A stretch of 64,000 nucleotides of DNA from JACVRM01 sp963839815 (GCA_963839815.1 CAWIWF010000006.1:744001-808000), one strand, 5' to 3'. Positions 26,019 through 35,643 are shown, counted from the first letter of the stretch. Numbers and translations are program-made. The notes: a model not told the origin generated them from the letters alone.

Positions 26019-27884
26019 CTACCCCTTGAAGGAGACGATCTTGCGGAGGACAAGCGAGCCGAACGCCATCATCCCGAGTCCGATGTAGATGATCAGGTGC
26101 CCGTTCGAGGTGTGGTAGAGCGGGTCCATGTAGCCCGGGTTGATGACGGTGATGGCGAGCGCGAGGATGAACGGCAGCCCCATGAGCACGTAGGCCCCCG
26201 CGCGGCCCATCGCGGTCAGGCCCTTGATCTTGCGGGCGAACTGCTGCCGCTGGCGAACGGTGTCGGCGACCATGTCGATCAGCCCGGCCAGGGAGCCGCC
26301 GACCTGGGTCTGGATCGAGACAGCGGTGATCACGAACTCGAAGTTCTTCGAGCCGACGCGCCGCGCCATGTCGGCCAGCGCCTCGTCCATCGGCCGCCCC
26401 AGGCGAGCCTCGGTCAGCACCCGCCGGAGCTCCTTGCTGGCCGGCGGCTTGCCCTCCTCGATCGTCGTCTGCAGCGCGTGCTTGAAGCTGTGCCCGGCCT
26501 TGAGTGACGCCGCGACTGCGATCAGCAAGTCGGGGAGCTGGTTCTCGAACGCGTTGAGCCGCCGCCGGCCCTTCGCCCAGACGAAGCCGACCGGGAGCGC
26601 GGCGCCGGCGGCGAGCGCGGCGAGGATCAGCCACGACGGCAACGCCGTCACCGCCGCGACCAGGGCGAACGTGAAGCCGACGCCGAGGCTCATGTAGACG
26701 AGCTCGACCGTGCGCAGCGGCATGTCGGCCCGCTCGATCAGCGCACCCAGGCGGTGCCAGAGCCGCAGGTGTGCAAAGGCAGTCTCGGTGGCGCGGAAGA
26801 GCCCCGAGGCGACTGCAAGCCGCTCGCGCTCCCGCTCGATCTTCGCCTTCGGCGCGTCCGCCAGGTGCGGGGCGAGCCGGCGGCGCAGGCGCGCGCCGCG
26901 AACCGAGGTCAGCGCCAGCGTCGCCGCACCGAGGATGAGCAGGCCGACGACGAGGCCGGCGAGCAGGCTGCCGGCGGCGCTCCCGTAGAAGAGGCCCGGC
27001 AGGAGCCGCGGCGCTGCCTCGACCGCCATCGTCTCGCCCGGGACCGTGAGCGTCGCGCTCGCCGACCCGTGGCCCGGGACGTCGGTGCGCAGCGACACCG
27101 CCTCTCCTGGCCGCGCGGACGTGACGTACTCGAGCTGCCAGGTGCGTGTCAGCTCCGCTCCGAGGGCGGCGTACAGCTGCATCAGCTCGCCGGACGAGCG
27201 CGTCGCCCGGTAGCTGCCCCCTGTCTGGGCGGCCAGCTGCCGGAGGGGTGCGGGCTCGAACTGCGTGCCCGCGATGCCGATGGCGTGGATGGCGGCGCCG
27301 CCGCGCCGGGCGGCTGCGAGCGCGCCGCCGAGCGTGCTGGTGCCGGCCTGGTTGCTGCCGTCGGTGAGGAGGACGATCACGCGCCCGCGACCCGGGTCGG
27401 CGCCCAGCATGCGCGCAGCCGTATCGACCGCGTCGTAGAGCGCCGTCCCCGGCCGGTCGTCCACCCCGATCGAGCGCAGCGCGATGTCGGCGTCGATTCC
27501 GCTCGTCGACAGGCGCGCCAGCCGGACGGCACGCGAGCCGAAGGCGACGACGCCGATGCTGTCCGCCGGGCGCCGGGCCGCGACGAACGCACGGGCAGCG
27601 GCGAGCGCGTCCGCCAGCGGTCGACCCTGCATCGAGCGCGAGCGGTCGATCACCACCACCACGGCCTTCTGGCGGCCGAGGTTCTGGGCACGCAGGCCGG
27701 CAACCGGCAATCCTGCCTCGCGCAGCCGCGGCGCCGCCCGCGACGCCTGCGCCGTTGTCACCGCGACCTTGATCGTCGGGTAGTCGGTCGCGTCGACCGT
27801 GCGCACGCGGACCGCCCCGGCCGCCGGACCGGCGAGGACGGTGACCGCCAGCAGCGCCCCGAGAAGTGTCGCGACCCGCCGCAT
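26019..27884 (-). CDS. tadB: TadB platform protein with an N-terminal VWA domain
   Basis: 621 residues. A signal-like helix (~5-25) leads to a VWA domain (~80-250) with an intact MIDAS (DRSRSM, then later LLTDGSNQAG). A membrane segment (~310-335) joins it to a TadB domain (~345-620) with FENQLPDLLIAVAASLKAGHS and TQVGGSLAGL, plus the usual C-terminal membrane helices. The ATG overlaps the cpaF stop (ATGA). The VWA part would lie outside the membrane, perhaps binding pilin, a TadG-like subunit or a surface ligand; this is inference. TadB usually lacks the VWA. Confidence 0.9.
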   Translation of the reverse strand: MRRVATLLGALLAVTVLAGPAAGAVRVRTVDATDYPTIKVAVTTAQASRAAPRLREAGLPVAGLRAQNLGRQKAVVVVIDRSRSMQGRPLADALAAARAFVAARRPADSIGVVAFGSRAVRLARLSTSGIDADIALRSIGVDDRPGTALYDAVDTAARMLGADPGRGRVIVLLTDGSNQAGTSTLGGALAAARRGGAAIHAIGIAGTQFEPAPLRQLAAQTGGSYRATRSSGELMQLYAALGAELTRTWQLEYVTSARPGEAVSLRTDVPGHGSASATLTVPGETMAVEAAPRLLPGLFYGSAAGSLLAGLVVGLLILGAATLALTSVRGARLRRRLAPHLADAPKAKIERERERLAVASGLFRATETAFAHLRLWHRLGALIERADMPLRTVELVYMSLGVGFTFALVAAVTALPSWLILAALAAGAALPVGFVWAKGRRRLNAFENQLPDLLIAVAASLKAGHSFKHALQTTIEEGKPPASKELRRVLTEARLGRPMDEALADMARRVGSKNFEFVITAVSIQTQVGGSLAGLIDMVADTVRQRQQFARKIKGLTAMGRAGAYVLMGLPFILALAITVINPGYMDPLYHTSNGHLIIYIGLGMMAFGSLVLRKIVSFKG

Positions 27885-29320
27885 CAAAACGGCGTGCCCG
27901 CGAAGGCCGGCCGGTGGACGCCCTCTTCGCGCTCGAAGAACGCCGGCGGCAGGACGACGCCCTGCGCGGCCATCTTCTCCAGGAAGTGCGGCTTGAGCCC
28001 CGTGCAGGCGAGCGGCGACAGCAGCCGGAGCGCGCCACGCGAGGCGGTCGCCGTCTCCTCGTCGGGAGGCCGGGCGACGAAGATGTCCTGCAGCGTCACG
28101 ACCTCCGACTCCATCCGCAGCACCTCCGTGATGTGGGTGATGCGCCGAGAGCCGTCGACCAGGCGGCTGATCTGCACCAGCACGTCGAACGCGCTCGAGA
28201 TCTGCTCGCGGATCGCGCGCAGCGGCAGGTCGACGCCTGCGGTTAGCACGAGCGTCTCGAGCCGGGAGAGCGCGTCGCGCGGCGAGTTCGCGTGGATCGT
28301 GGTGAGCGAGCCCTCGTGGCCCGTGTTCATCGCCTGGAGCATGTCCAGCGTCTCTGGGCCGCGTACCTCGCCGACGATGATCCGGTCGGGGCGCATGCGC
28401 AGCGCGTTCCGGACGAGCTCGCGGATGCGCACCTCGCCCTCGCCCTCGATGTTCGGCGGCCGCGCCTCCAGCGTGATCACGTGGTCCTGCTGCAGCTGCA
28501 GTTCGGCCGCATCCTCGATCGTCACCACCCGCTCGTCGCCGGGGACGAACGCCGACATCGCGTTCAGCGTCGTCGTCTTGCCGGTGCCGGTCCCGCCGGA
28601 GACGAGCACGTTGAGCTTCCCCTTCACGCACGCCGCGAGGAACTGCGCCGCCTTGGGCGTGAGCGTGCCGAAGGCAATCAGGTCGTCCATCGTGTACGGG
28701 TCGCGCGAGAACTTGCGGATCGTGAGCGTCGGGCCCGTGAGCACGAGCGGCGGGATGATCGCGTTGACGCGGCTGCCGTCGGGGAGCCGGGCGTCGACCA
28801 TCGGCGACGACTCGTCGACGCGCCTGCCGACCTGCGAGACGATCTTGTCGATGATCCGCAGCAGGTGCGCGTCGTCGGCGAAGCCCACCTTCGCTCGCTC
28901 GATCTTGCCGCTGCGCTCCACGTAGATGTGGTCGAAGCCGTTGACCATCACCTCGGTGACGGAGTCGTCCTGGAGCAGCGGCTCCAGCGGCCCGTAGCCG
29001 AGGATGTCGTTGGTGATGTCGCGGACGATCGCGCGCCGCTCCTCGCGCGTCAGCGGCGTCCGGTCGAGCGTCAGCTCCTCGGTGACGACCCGGAGCACCT
29101 GCTCGGAGAGGTCGGCGTTGCCCTCGGCGAAGAGCTGCGGCCCGAGCTTGGCGATGCACGCGTGGTGGACGCGCGTCTTCAGCTCGGCGTACGGGTCGCT
29201 GCTCTTCGTCGGCCGCGTCTCGCGCGGCTCCTCCCGCTGGGCGACGGCGACGCCGACGTCCTCCGGTGCCTCGGCGGGCACCGCGCCGTTCGTGCTCTTG
29301 AGACGGTCGTGAAGGGACAT
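27884..29320 (-). CDS. tadA: CpaF/TadA pilus assembly ATPase
   Basis: 478 residues of the secretion ATPase family. Seen in order: N-terminal CpaF domain (~45-200, ending LVLTGPTLTIRKF), Walker A GGTGTGKTTTLN (~240), Asp box and Walker B region (RIIVGEVRGPE), and His box (GSLTTIHANSP). It hydrolyses ATP as a hexamer at the cytoplasmic face to drive pilus assembly. Starts 7 nt after cpaE and overlaps tadB. Confidence 0.95.
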   Translation of the reverse strand: MSLHDRLKSTNGAVPAEAPEDVGVAVAQREEPRETRPTKSSDPYAELKTRVHHACIAKLGPQLFAEGNADLSEQVLRVVTEELTLDRTPLTREERRAIVRDITNDILGYGPLEPLLQDDSVTEVMVNGFDHIYVERSGKIERAKVGFADDAHLLRIIDKIVSQVGRRVDESSPMVDARLPDGSRVNAIIPPLVLTGPTLTIRKFSRDPYTMDDLIAFGTLTPKAAQFLAACVKGKLNVLVSGGTGTGKTTTLNAMSAFVPGDERVVTIEDAAELQLQQDHVITLEARPPNIEGEGEVRIRELVRNALRMRPDRIIVGEVRGPETLDMLQAMNTGHEGSLTTIHANSPRDALSRLETLVLTAGVDLPLRAIREQISSAFDVLVQISRLVDGSRRITHITEVLRMESEVVTLQDIFVARPPDEETATASRGALRLLSPLACTGLKPHFLEKMAAQGVVLPPAFFEREEGVHRPAFAGTPF

Positions 29321-29327
29321 CGGCGGC

Positions 29328-30515
29328 TCAGGCCTTCGTCAGCGACGGCAGCCAGCGGCGGCGCTGCGCCTCCGGCGAGGCTGGAAGGAGCGACTCGGCC
29401 ACCTGGCGGAGCGAGCGGGCGTAATCCGACTGCGCCTCCGAGATCACCGCCGGCGTCCCGCGGTTGACCGAGAGCGGCACCGCCCGGTCGGAGGGCACCT
29501 CGTAGGTGACCTTCACCTCGAGGGCCGCCTCCACCTCGGGCCGCTTCAGGCCCACCTGCGAGTTGGCGCGGTTCAGCAGCACGCGCACGCGGTTCGGCGG
29601 GAACGAGAGCAGCTCCAGTGTCTGCAGGCTCAGCCGCACGTTCTTGATCGACGGCACGTCGAGCCCGCAGACCAGCACCAGAATGTCGGTGCGGTCGAGC
29701 GTCGCCAGCATCGGGCCGTGGAAGAACGGCGACGTGTCCACGACGATGACGTCGTAGCTCTGGCGGGCCACCTCGAGCAGGCGCGACAGCTTGGCCTCGG
29801 TGACGAGCTCGGCGTCCTCCGGCCGCACGGGCGCCGGCAGCACCTCGATGCCCGACGAGTGCCGGGTGGTGTAGCCGGCCAGCTTCTCGGGATCGAGCTC
29901 GCCCGGCGCCGTGACCAGGTCCTGGATCGTCTTGTCGGGCTCGATCGAGAGCATGATCGCCGTGTCGCCGAACTGGAGGTCGAGGTCGAGGAGCAGCGTC
30001 CGCTTGCGGCCGAACTTGGCGAAGCAGGCAGCGAGGTTCGTCGCCGTGACCGTCTTGCCGGTGCCGCCCTTCGGCGAGAAGACGGTGATCACGCGGCCGG
30101 CACCGGGACCGCCCTGGGGACGGCGGCCGGCCCGTGAGGCCTTGCGGATCGCGAAGGCGGCGTTCTCGGACAGCTGGGGCAGCAGCAGCACGTCGGCGAC
30201 GTCGGCCGAGAGCGCCTCGTCGAGGAGCGCCGACGCTTCGCCGGAGGCCACCAGCACCAGCGGCGCGCTGGTGTACTCGCGGATGGAGGCGAGCTCGTCG
30301 CCGGGGAGGGTGGAGGCCCGGGTGGCGTGCACGACGACGTCGAGGTGGCCGCCGGTGAGCGGGGCGGCGGCGTCGACGACCCGCTCGGCCTGCCCGACGA
30401 CCTCGAGCTCGGGGTGACGGCCGAGCGCCTCCGCGAGCTCCGGCAGGCCCTCGCAGGCGCCGGTGATGAAGATGCGCGTCGGCTCGCGCAGGTCACTGCG
30501 GTGCTCGTCGCTCAT
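29328..30515 (-). CDS. tadZ: CpaE/TadZ pilus localisation ATPase
   Basis: 395 residues. An N-terminal receiver-like domain (~10-120, without the usual acidic phosphorylation pocket) precedes a MinD/ParA-like ATPase (~145-395) with the deviant Walker A KGGTGKT. CpaE/TadZ localises the Tad machine at the pole in other bacteria. ATG overlaps the CpaB stop (ATGA). Confidence 0.9.
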   Translation of the reverse strand: MSDEHRSDLREPTRIFITGACEGLPELAEALGRHPELEVVGQAERVVDAAAPLTGGHLDVVVHATRASTLPGDELASIREYTSAPLVLVASGEASALLDEALSADVADVLLLPQLSENAAFAIRKASRAGRRPQGGPGAGRVITVFSPKGGTGKTVTATNLAACFAKFGRKRTLLLDLDLQFGDTAIMLSIEPDKTIQDLVTAPGELDPEKLAGYTTRHSSGIEVLPAPVRPEDAELVTEAKLSRLLEVARQSYDVIVVDTSPFFHGPMLATLDRTDILVLVCGLDVPSIKNVRLSLQTLELLSFPPNRVRVLLNRANSQVGLKRPEVEAALEVKVTYEVPSDRAVPLSVNRGTPAVISEAQSDYARSLRQVAESLLPASPEAQRRRWLPSLTKA

Positions 30516-31316
30516 CGGATCCTCCTTCCGTACACGAGCTGCTCGAGCTGGTTTCGCTTGAGCCCGTCGCCCATGACCGACTCGACGGTCTCGACGCTGT
30601 TCGGGCTGTCGGCAGGCTGGCGCACCGGCCGCAGCTGCAGCGACCACTCGGCGTTCTCGACGACGAAGAAGAGCTTCTGAGCCTGCGCGTCGCTGACGGC
30701 GAGCATGACGTTGAAGGACTCGTCGCCGGGCGCCGACAGCCGGCCGGCGATATCCGGCTCGGCGGGAGCGGTGAGGACGAGCAGGTCGCGCAGGACGACG
30801 CGGCTGGCGACGCGCTCCTTCTCGTTGCTCGTCGCGTCCGGGGCGACGTCCGCGAGCTTGAACTTGATCGAGGCGACGACGTCGACGCGGTCTCCCTGGG
30901 CGAGCGTGCCGGCCATCAGCTGGTGCTGGCTGCCCGCGATCTGGATCGCACGGGTGTTGCCGGCGATGCGGGAGCGGATGCCGCGCTCCTCGAGCGGCCG
31001 GAAGCGGCGCGTCGTGATCTGCTCGCCGGCGTAGACGGTGTCGGCCGCGATCAGCTCCTCGACCTGCTCGGGCCCCGAGATCGCGCCCGGCGCCACGCTC
31101 CGGCGCGGCACGTCGTCGGTCTGCACCCAGCCCTCGCCCTTGAGCCGTCGAGCCCGACGTCCCTGCCGGGATGTCGCGGGCCGCCGTGTAGACGGTCACG
31201 AGCTCCTCGGCGTGCTGGACGTTGCGCTTGTAGTTGGTCACGTAGAAGACCGTGAACACACCGGCGATCAGCGCGAGGGCGATCGCGATGCCGATGTTGC
31301 GGAGGCGGTACGTCAT
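30512..31316 (-). CDS. cpaB: CpaB/RcpC pilus protein with one frame break
   Basis: N-terminal anchor (NIGIAIALALIAGVFTVFYV, residues ~7-26) and a SAF-like start (AARDIPAGTS) are in one frame; the rest, beginning about GWVQTDDVPRRSV and including GDRVDVVASIKF and the conserved C-terminal half, is in another. The change falls near 31140-31165, and the total length is one base over a multiple of three, consistent with one inserted base. CpaB/RcpC is usually an outer or periplasmic component; in a monoderm it probably acts at the outer face of the membrane. Confidence 0.8.
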
Positions 31317-31359
31317 GGGGCGTCGGGCCTTTCTGGTCTGGTCGGGTCGGTGGGCGGGG

Positions 31360-32678
31360 CTACTCGACGAGCGCGACGACGCGCGTCCCGAAGTCGCTTT
31401 CCTCATCGGCGGCTTCGGTCTCGATCCCCTCCCAAATCACTCGTTCGAACCATCCCGAGACCGTCCCGCCGTTGCCCTGGGCCGTGAACCCGGTCAGGTG
31501 GAACCCGACCCAGCCGATCACGTAGTACTCGAAGTTGGCGCCGCCCCCGCGCGTGTCGCTGTAGACGGGAAACAGGAGCTCGTCGCCGACCCGCGCCTGC
31601 ATTGCGGACTTGACCTGCGAGGAGTTGAACTTCGCGCCCGGGTCCGAGAAGTACCAGTTGAGCGGCATGTAGCCGTCGAAGCCGTTCAGGATCCAGTCGG
31701 CGAGGGTGCTCGGGGCCGGTGCCGCCGTGGGAGTCGTCGAGGTTGATCAGCCGGAAGGCTCCCGGGCCGACCTTCTGGAGGTCGAGGGTCGTGGTCTCGT
31801 TGAAGCACGGGCAGCCGTTGCCGCTCAGCAGCGGATGACGCTCGTCGACCGCGATCGGTGCTGCGTAGCGCGCTTTGCCCGGGAGGCCGACGCGCGCGCT
31901 TGCGCGCTGGCCTCGATGTCGACCGAGTCGATGCCGAAGAGCTTGGTGAAGATGCCCGGCGTCGGCTTTCTGGCGGTGACGGCGATCTCGCTCGTCGAGG
32001 TGTCGCCGCTGAGGGCGACGTTGCCTGCGGAGACGCCGCCGCCGTTCTTGTCGCCGTAGTCGACGGCGAGCGCGATCGCGCCTCCCGGATCTGCCGGCAG
32101 CGCCTGCGCGCCTGCAAGTGCTGCGGCGTCCGCCGTCGTCTGCAGCTGCCGGTGCTGCCGGTACCAGGCACCCACGTCCAGCACGGCCGCGGCCATCCCC
32201 AGCAGCACGGTCATGAACAGCACCGTCACCACCAGCGCCTGGCCCCTCTCGCCCCCGGCCGGCGGGCGCTCGCGGCCGGCGGAGCCGGCCTCCGCGCTCG
32301 CCTCGCGCCGCTGCGGCCGCGATGCTCTCCGGGGCCGTGTGCCGGACACTGTCCCCTCGGCCTCGCGCCCGCAGCGGCACGCCGGGAACGAGAGGTCAGC
32401 GCGGCGACGGCGGTCGTCTCGTCGCCCCCGGCCGGCGGGCGCTTGCGGCCGGCGGAGCCGGCCTCCGCGCTCGCCTCGCGCCGCTGCGGCCGCGATGCTC
32501 TCCGGGGCCGTGTGCCGGACACTGTCCCCTCCGGCCTCGCGCCCGCAGCGGCACGCCGGGAGCGAGAGGTCAGCGCGGCGACGGCGGTCGTCTCGTCGCC
32601 CCCGGCCGGCGGGCGCTCCCGGCCGGCGGAGCCGGCCTCCGTGCTCGCCTCGCGCCGCTGCGGCCTCGCGCCCGTCAT
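31360..32678 (-). CDS. tadG: TadG-like pilus-associated protein, with N-terminal tandem repeats and frame breaks
   Basis: Starts with ATG overlapping the tadE stop. The first ~130 residues come from a 174-bp tandem DNA repeat (units rich in RPQRREASAEAGSAGRERP). Then comes the TadG N-terminal domain: RGQALVVTVLFMTVLLGMAA and YRQHRQLQTTADAAALAGAQ. The C-terminal part, with SGNGCPCFNETTTLDL and a beta-rich end (WVGFHLTGFTAQGNGG), lies in two further frames. Breaks are near 32520 (one missing base in a repeat unit), ~31890 and ~31712. The protein should be exported and membrane-tethered beside the Flp pilus. Confidence 0.7.
32251..32678. repeat. Tandem repeat, 173-174 bp unit, 2.4 copies, inside the start of tadG
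   Basis: Units begin at 32251, 32424 and 32598 (the third partial, to ~32678) and are nearly identical: the first is 173 bp and the second 174 bp, because one C is missing from a TCCCCT run near 32355, and few other bases differ. Each unit contains GGACACTGTCCCC next to GCGGCCGCG and CGGAGCCGG, resembling the GGGAC-type intergenic repeats elsewhere in the window. In the TadG frame a unit encodes 58 residues. This may be a repeat expansion within the gene rather than normal pilus sequence. Confidence 0.8.
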
Positions 32679-33067
32679 TCGACGCGCTCCGTTGCCTTGG
32701 CGCTCAGGCGGCCGCTCTTGACGACGAGGCCGAGCAGGCTGATCGAGTAGGGGTAGGTGGCGGTGACGGTGACGTCCTGGCCGTGCTCCCAGGTGGACGA
32801 GACGCTCACCTGCAGATCCGAGGACTTGAGATCGGTGGCCGCGTTTCGAACCTGCGTCTCGGTCGCGGCGACCGGATTCGACGCGTGGCGCGAGACGGTG
32901 GCCTTGCGCGCGCCGGCCCGAACCGCATCCGTGAGCGTGATGTAGTTGTTGAAGGTGATCCCGAACTGGATGACGCCGAAGAGCAGGAAGACGAGCAGCG
33001 GCAGCACCATGGCGAACTCGGTCATCGTCTGACCGCTCTGGCTCTTGAAGTGGGGTCGCGAAGGCAT
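32675..33067 (-). CDS. tadE: TadE-like pseudopilin
   Basis: 130 residues with a prepilin-like start: GQTMTEFAMVLPLLVFLLFGVIQFG (residues ~12-36) carries the GxxxxEF processing motif and hydrophobic helix of TadE. The rest is a compact alpha/beta domain. TadE and TadG are minor pseudopilins of the Flp pilus. The stop overlaps the tadG ATG. It follows the pilin gene by 78 nt on the same strand. Confidence 0.9.
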   Translation of the reverse strand: MPSRPHFKSQSGQTMTEFAMVLPLLVFLLFGVIQFGITFNNYITLTDAVRAGARKATVSRHASNPVAATETQVRNAATDLKSSDLQVSVSSTWEHGQDVTVTATYPYSISLLGLVVKSGRLSAKATERVE

Positions 33068-33145
33068 GCGGAGGGGGTGAAGCTCGGGTGATGGATGGGC
33101 GGGCCCGGTTCTCGCCGGGCCCGCCCGACAGAGCTGCAGAGGGGG

Positions 33146-33328
33146 CTACGTGATGTAGCCGGCGACGCGGTTGACCGCGCCGACGATGTTGCCGGAGAGC
33201 AGCGCGAGCGCGCCGAAGACGGCGACCGTGATCACGGCCAGTACGACCCCGTACTCGGCCATCGTCTGTCCGTCCTCACGCTTCTGGAGCTTCTCGAGGG
33301 CGTCGAAGAGCTTCAGCACCTGGTTCAC
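33146..33328 (-). CDS. flp: Flp/Fap type pilin
   Basis: 60 residues with the Flp signature: a charged leader, cleavage site at G20 before QTMAEYG, then a ~20-residue hydrophobic helix (VVLAVITVAVFGALALLSG). This is the major subunit of the Tad pilus, processed by a TadV-type prepilin peptidase (none is seen in the window). Strong ribosome-binding site AGGGAGGTGA precedes the ATG, as expected for an abundant subunit. It is the first gene of the minus-strand tad operon. Confidence 0.95.
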   Translation of the reverse strand: MNQVLKLFDALEKLQKREDGQTMAEYGVVLAVITVAVFGALALLSGNIVGAVNRVAGYIT

Positions 33329-33670
33329 CTCCCTTCGGTGGAGCAGGGCACGCCGCGCGGCATGCCTACGGCTTGGTTGGGGCGACTGGACAAAGGGCTT
33401 TCGAGAGTGCGGCTGGCGCGGTGTTCACGACTCGGTCTGGTCTGGCGTGGCCGCGCCGCTCGGCCCGGACGGTCTATCGGCGGTGCTGGCAGGCCGCGCC
33501 GATCCCTCGCCCAAGTGAACCGGGGCCACCTTCACCCCATCGGGTGACCCGGTATCGGCCGCGGGCTCCGATCACAGGGCCAGAACCTCCGCAGCGGCCG
33601 CGGGGACACCCTCTCGCACCTGCACCCGCCCCGACGGCCACGGTGCTCGACCGAAACGGAGCTCGACCCC
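33329..33670. other. Divergent intergenic region upstream of the pilin operon
   Basis: 342 bp between the pilin gene (minus) and the small gene at 33671 (plus). It should hold the pilin promoter. Only weak symmetry is visible (CGGGTGACCCG near 33540-33551). I see no clear riboswitch or conserved RNA fold. Confidence 0.4.
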
Positions 33671-33766
33671 ATGAAGTCAACCGCCCCCCAGTCCCTGGCC
33701 GGCCGTGCCCTGCTGCTCGGCGCCGGCGCCGTCCTCGGCACGCTCAGACGTGGCGAGCGCCCGTGA
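33671..33766 (+). CDS. Possible 31-residue hydrophobic peptide
   Basis: ATG reading frame of 31 codons with a hydrophobic core (GRALLLGAGAVLGTL) between basic ends. Its TGA overlaps the GTG start of the next gene (GTGA), which suggests translational coupling. GGAGC lies ~8 nt upstream. It could equally be the true N-terminus of the next protein after a frame error, so this is tentative. Confidence 0.35.
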   Translation: MKSTAPQSLAGRALLLGAGAVLGTLRRGERP

Positions 33767-35159
33767 TCGAGCCCGAAGCCCCCGCGCCGACAATCGGCGT
33801 GGCGGACGCCGAGCCCGAGCGCAGCCCCTGGCTGCGGGCGCTGCGCGAGACCTCCGAGGGAGTGCCGGGCGTCGGTCTGCTGCCGCCGCGCGATCGGCCG
33901 GCCGCAGGCGCGCCACCGGGCTCACGTTCGTCGCGCTCTTCGCGCTCGGCGCATCGCTGACGGCCGCCGCCGGCGACCAGGTCGCCGAGCTCGCCGAGGA
34001 TACAGCCGCACCTGCTGCCGAGGTCGCGGCTGCCGAGGCGGCGGCACCGAGCCGGCCGCGGACGACCCCGGCGCCGACCCGATCGATCCGATGTACGGCG
34101 AGGAATCACCGCCGGCCGCCACCGAACCGGGCGCAGTGCCTCCCCGCCGCCGCCGAGCCTGCTCCGGCCGAGCCTCAGCCTGCGGGCGCGGAGCCAGCCG
34201 GCTGCGTCACCGGCTCCTGCGGCGTCGGCCCCGCTCGCCGCGGAGGACGTCGTGCTGGCACCGCCGCCTGGTACGACGGCGCCCGCCGGCGCCTCGCCGT
34301 CAGGCCAGCTGCGATCCCACGCCGCACGCCGCCGCTCCTCGCACCCGCGAGAGACAGGTCGCCGGCGCGCGGGCTCGAGGTGGAGGCGGACGATCCAGGC
34401 GCGGCCACGATCTGGCTCGACCGGACGCTCCCCGATCCGACACCCCCGTCCCGGCGGCTGACCCCGGCGTTCGCCGGGCAGCTCACCGCGACCGCCCGCG
34501 CCCACGGCGTCGACTGGGCGGTCATGCTGGGCCTGCTGCGGGCACGCGGTGAGCTGGGCTCCGTGCCGGCCACCCGGCCCGGACTGACAAAGCTCGCGCG
34601 CTCTGTTTCACGCGCGCGCGAGGCGACCTCGCGCCCGCTCCTCGCCGTCGCGGGTAACACGGCGACCGCCGACACCGCCGTCGCGCTCGCGCACCTGCAC
34701 CGCGCCGTCGGGCTGCCCGCGCTTGTCAACGGCCTCGAGTGGGCCAAGGGGCGCCTCGGCGAGCGGCTGCTGCGCGACCGTCGGGTCTCGATCTACGACG
34801 GCGGCCGCGCCGACATCGCGGCCGGCCGGATCGACGTCCGCGTCCTGGCGCTCATCGCCTACCTGGCCGAGACGTACGGCGGCGTGACGGTCTCCTCGCT
34901 CGACAGCGGTCACCGCCTCTACTCTCGGCCGGGTGTCGTCTCTGCACACAAGGTCGGCCTCGCCGCCGACATCGCCGCCGTCGGCACCGCCACGGTGCTC
35001 GGCAGCCAGTCGCCGGGCGGCGCGACCGAGCAGGCCGTGCGCAGCATCCTCCTGCTTCCCGCCGAGCTCCGCCCCCGGCAGGTCATCTCCCTGCTCGGGC
35101 TCGGCGGGCCCTCCTTCCCGATGGCCGACCACGGCGACCACATCCACGTTGGCTTCTGA
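33763..35159 (+). CDS. Exported LAS-type metallopeptidase-like protein, several frame breaks
   Basis: Pieces joined across frames near 33905, 34045, 34135 and ~34300 give: an N-terminal segment with a membrane helix (LTFVALFALGASLTAA), a Pro/Ala-rich linker, then a ~280-residue domain. The end has H-x6-D (AHKVGLAAD) and DHIHVG, the zinc-ligand pattern of D-Ala-D-Ala carboxypeptidase/LAS peptidases (M15). Such enzymes cut peptidoglycan peptides outside the cell. The central region (VDWAVMLGLLRARG) resembles a lysozyme-like helper but is not clear. Frame breaks cluster in the GC-rich linker, suggesting sequencing errors. Start GTG 33763 is tentative. Confidence 0.6.
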
Positions 35160-35544
35160 GCTCGTGCTCAGGACGGCGGACGGACGCACTGCGTGCGCGC
35201 GGTGCGTCCCCGCCGACTCGCCGTTCCGTCGCATGCGCGGCCTGCTCGGCCGTCGCCGGCTCGCGGACGACGAGGGGCTGCTGCTGCGTCCGGCCGGCTC
35301 GATCCACACGGCGTTCATGCGCTTCCCGATCGACGCCGTGTTCCTCGACGGGGACGGCTCGATCCTGCGCGTCACGGCAGGTCTGGCGCCGTGGCGGACG
35401 GCGGCCTGCCGGGGCGCACGCGCCGTGCTCGAGCTGCCCGAGGGTGCTGCCGAGCGGGCGGGCATCTCGGTGGGCGACCGGCTGCAGGTGCCTCCCCGCA
35501 TGCGGACTCGCGCCGGTCGCGCGACGCTCTCCGAGAGCAGCTGA
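35149..35544 (+). CDS. DUF192 family protein
   Basis: About 131 residues, with the conserved DUF192 core: RMRGLLGR, EGLLLRPAGSIHTAFMRFPID, VFLDGDG and VLELPEGAAERAGISVGD. DUF192 is a small beta-barrel fold of unknown function, often in envelope contexts. Two starts are possible: TTG 35149, overlapping the preceding stop, or GTG 35164; I favour the first because related proteins have a few residues before the LRTADG-like strand. Confidence 0.75.
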   Translation: MASELVLRTADGRTACARCVPADSPFRRMRGLLGRRRLADDEGLLLRPAGSIHTAFMRFPIDAVFLDGDGSILRVTAGLAPWRTAACRGARAVLELPEGAAERAGISVGDRLQVPPRMRTRAGRATLSESS

Positions 35545-35643
35545 GCTTCCCGCGCGGACGCTGCGCGCACGCAGCTTGGAGCGCCTGCAACGCTCTGGTA
35601 GCGTGGCCCGCTCGGGCCTGGACGAGCGAATCGGGGTGAACAC

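Noticed and set aside
25228..29159. Very long minus-strand frames (936 and 1046 codons) across the tad genes
   Set aside because: They are alternate frames of CpaF, TadB and TadC; the recognised motifs (Walker A, MIDAS) lie in the chosen frames.
32251..32678. CRISPR array
   Set aside because: Units are tandem without unique spacers, are ~174 bp long, and encode part of tadG.
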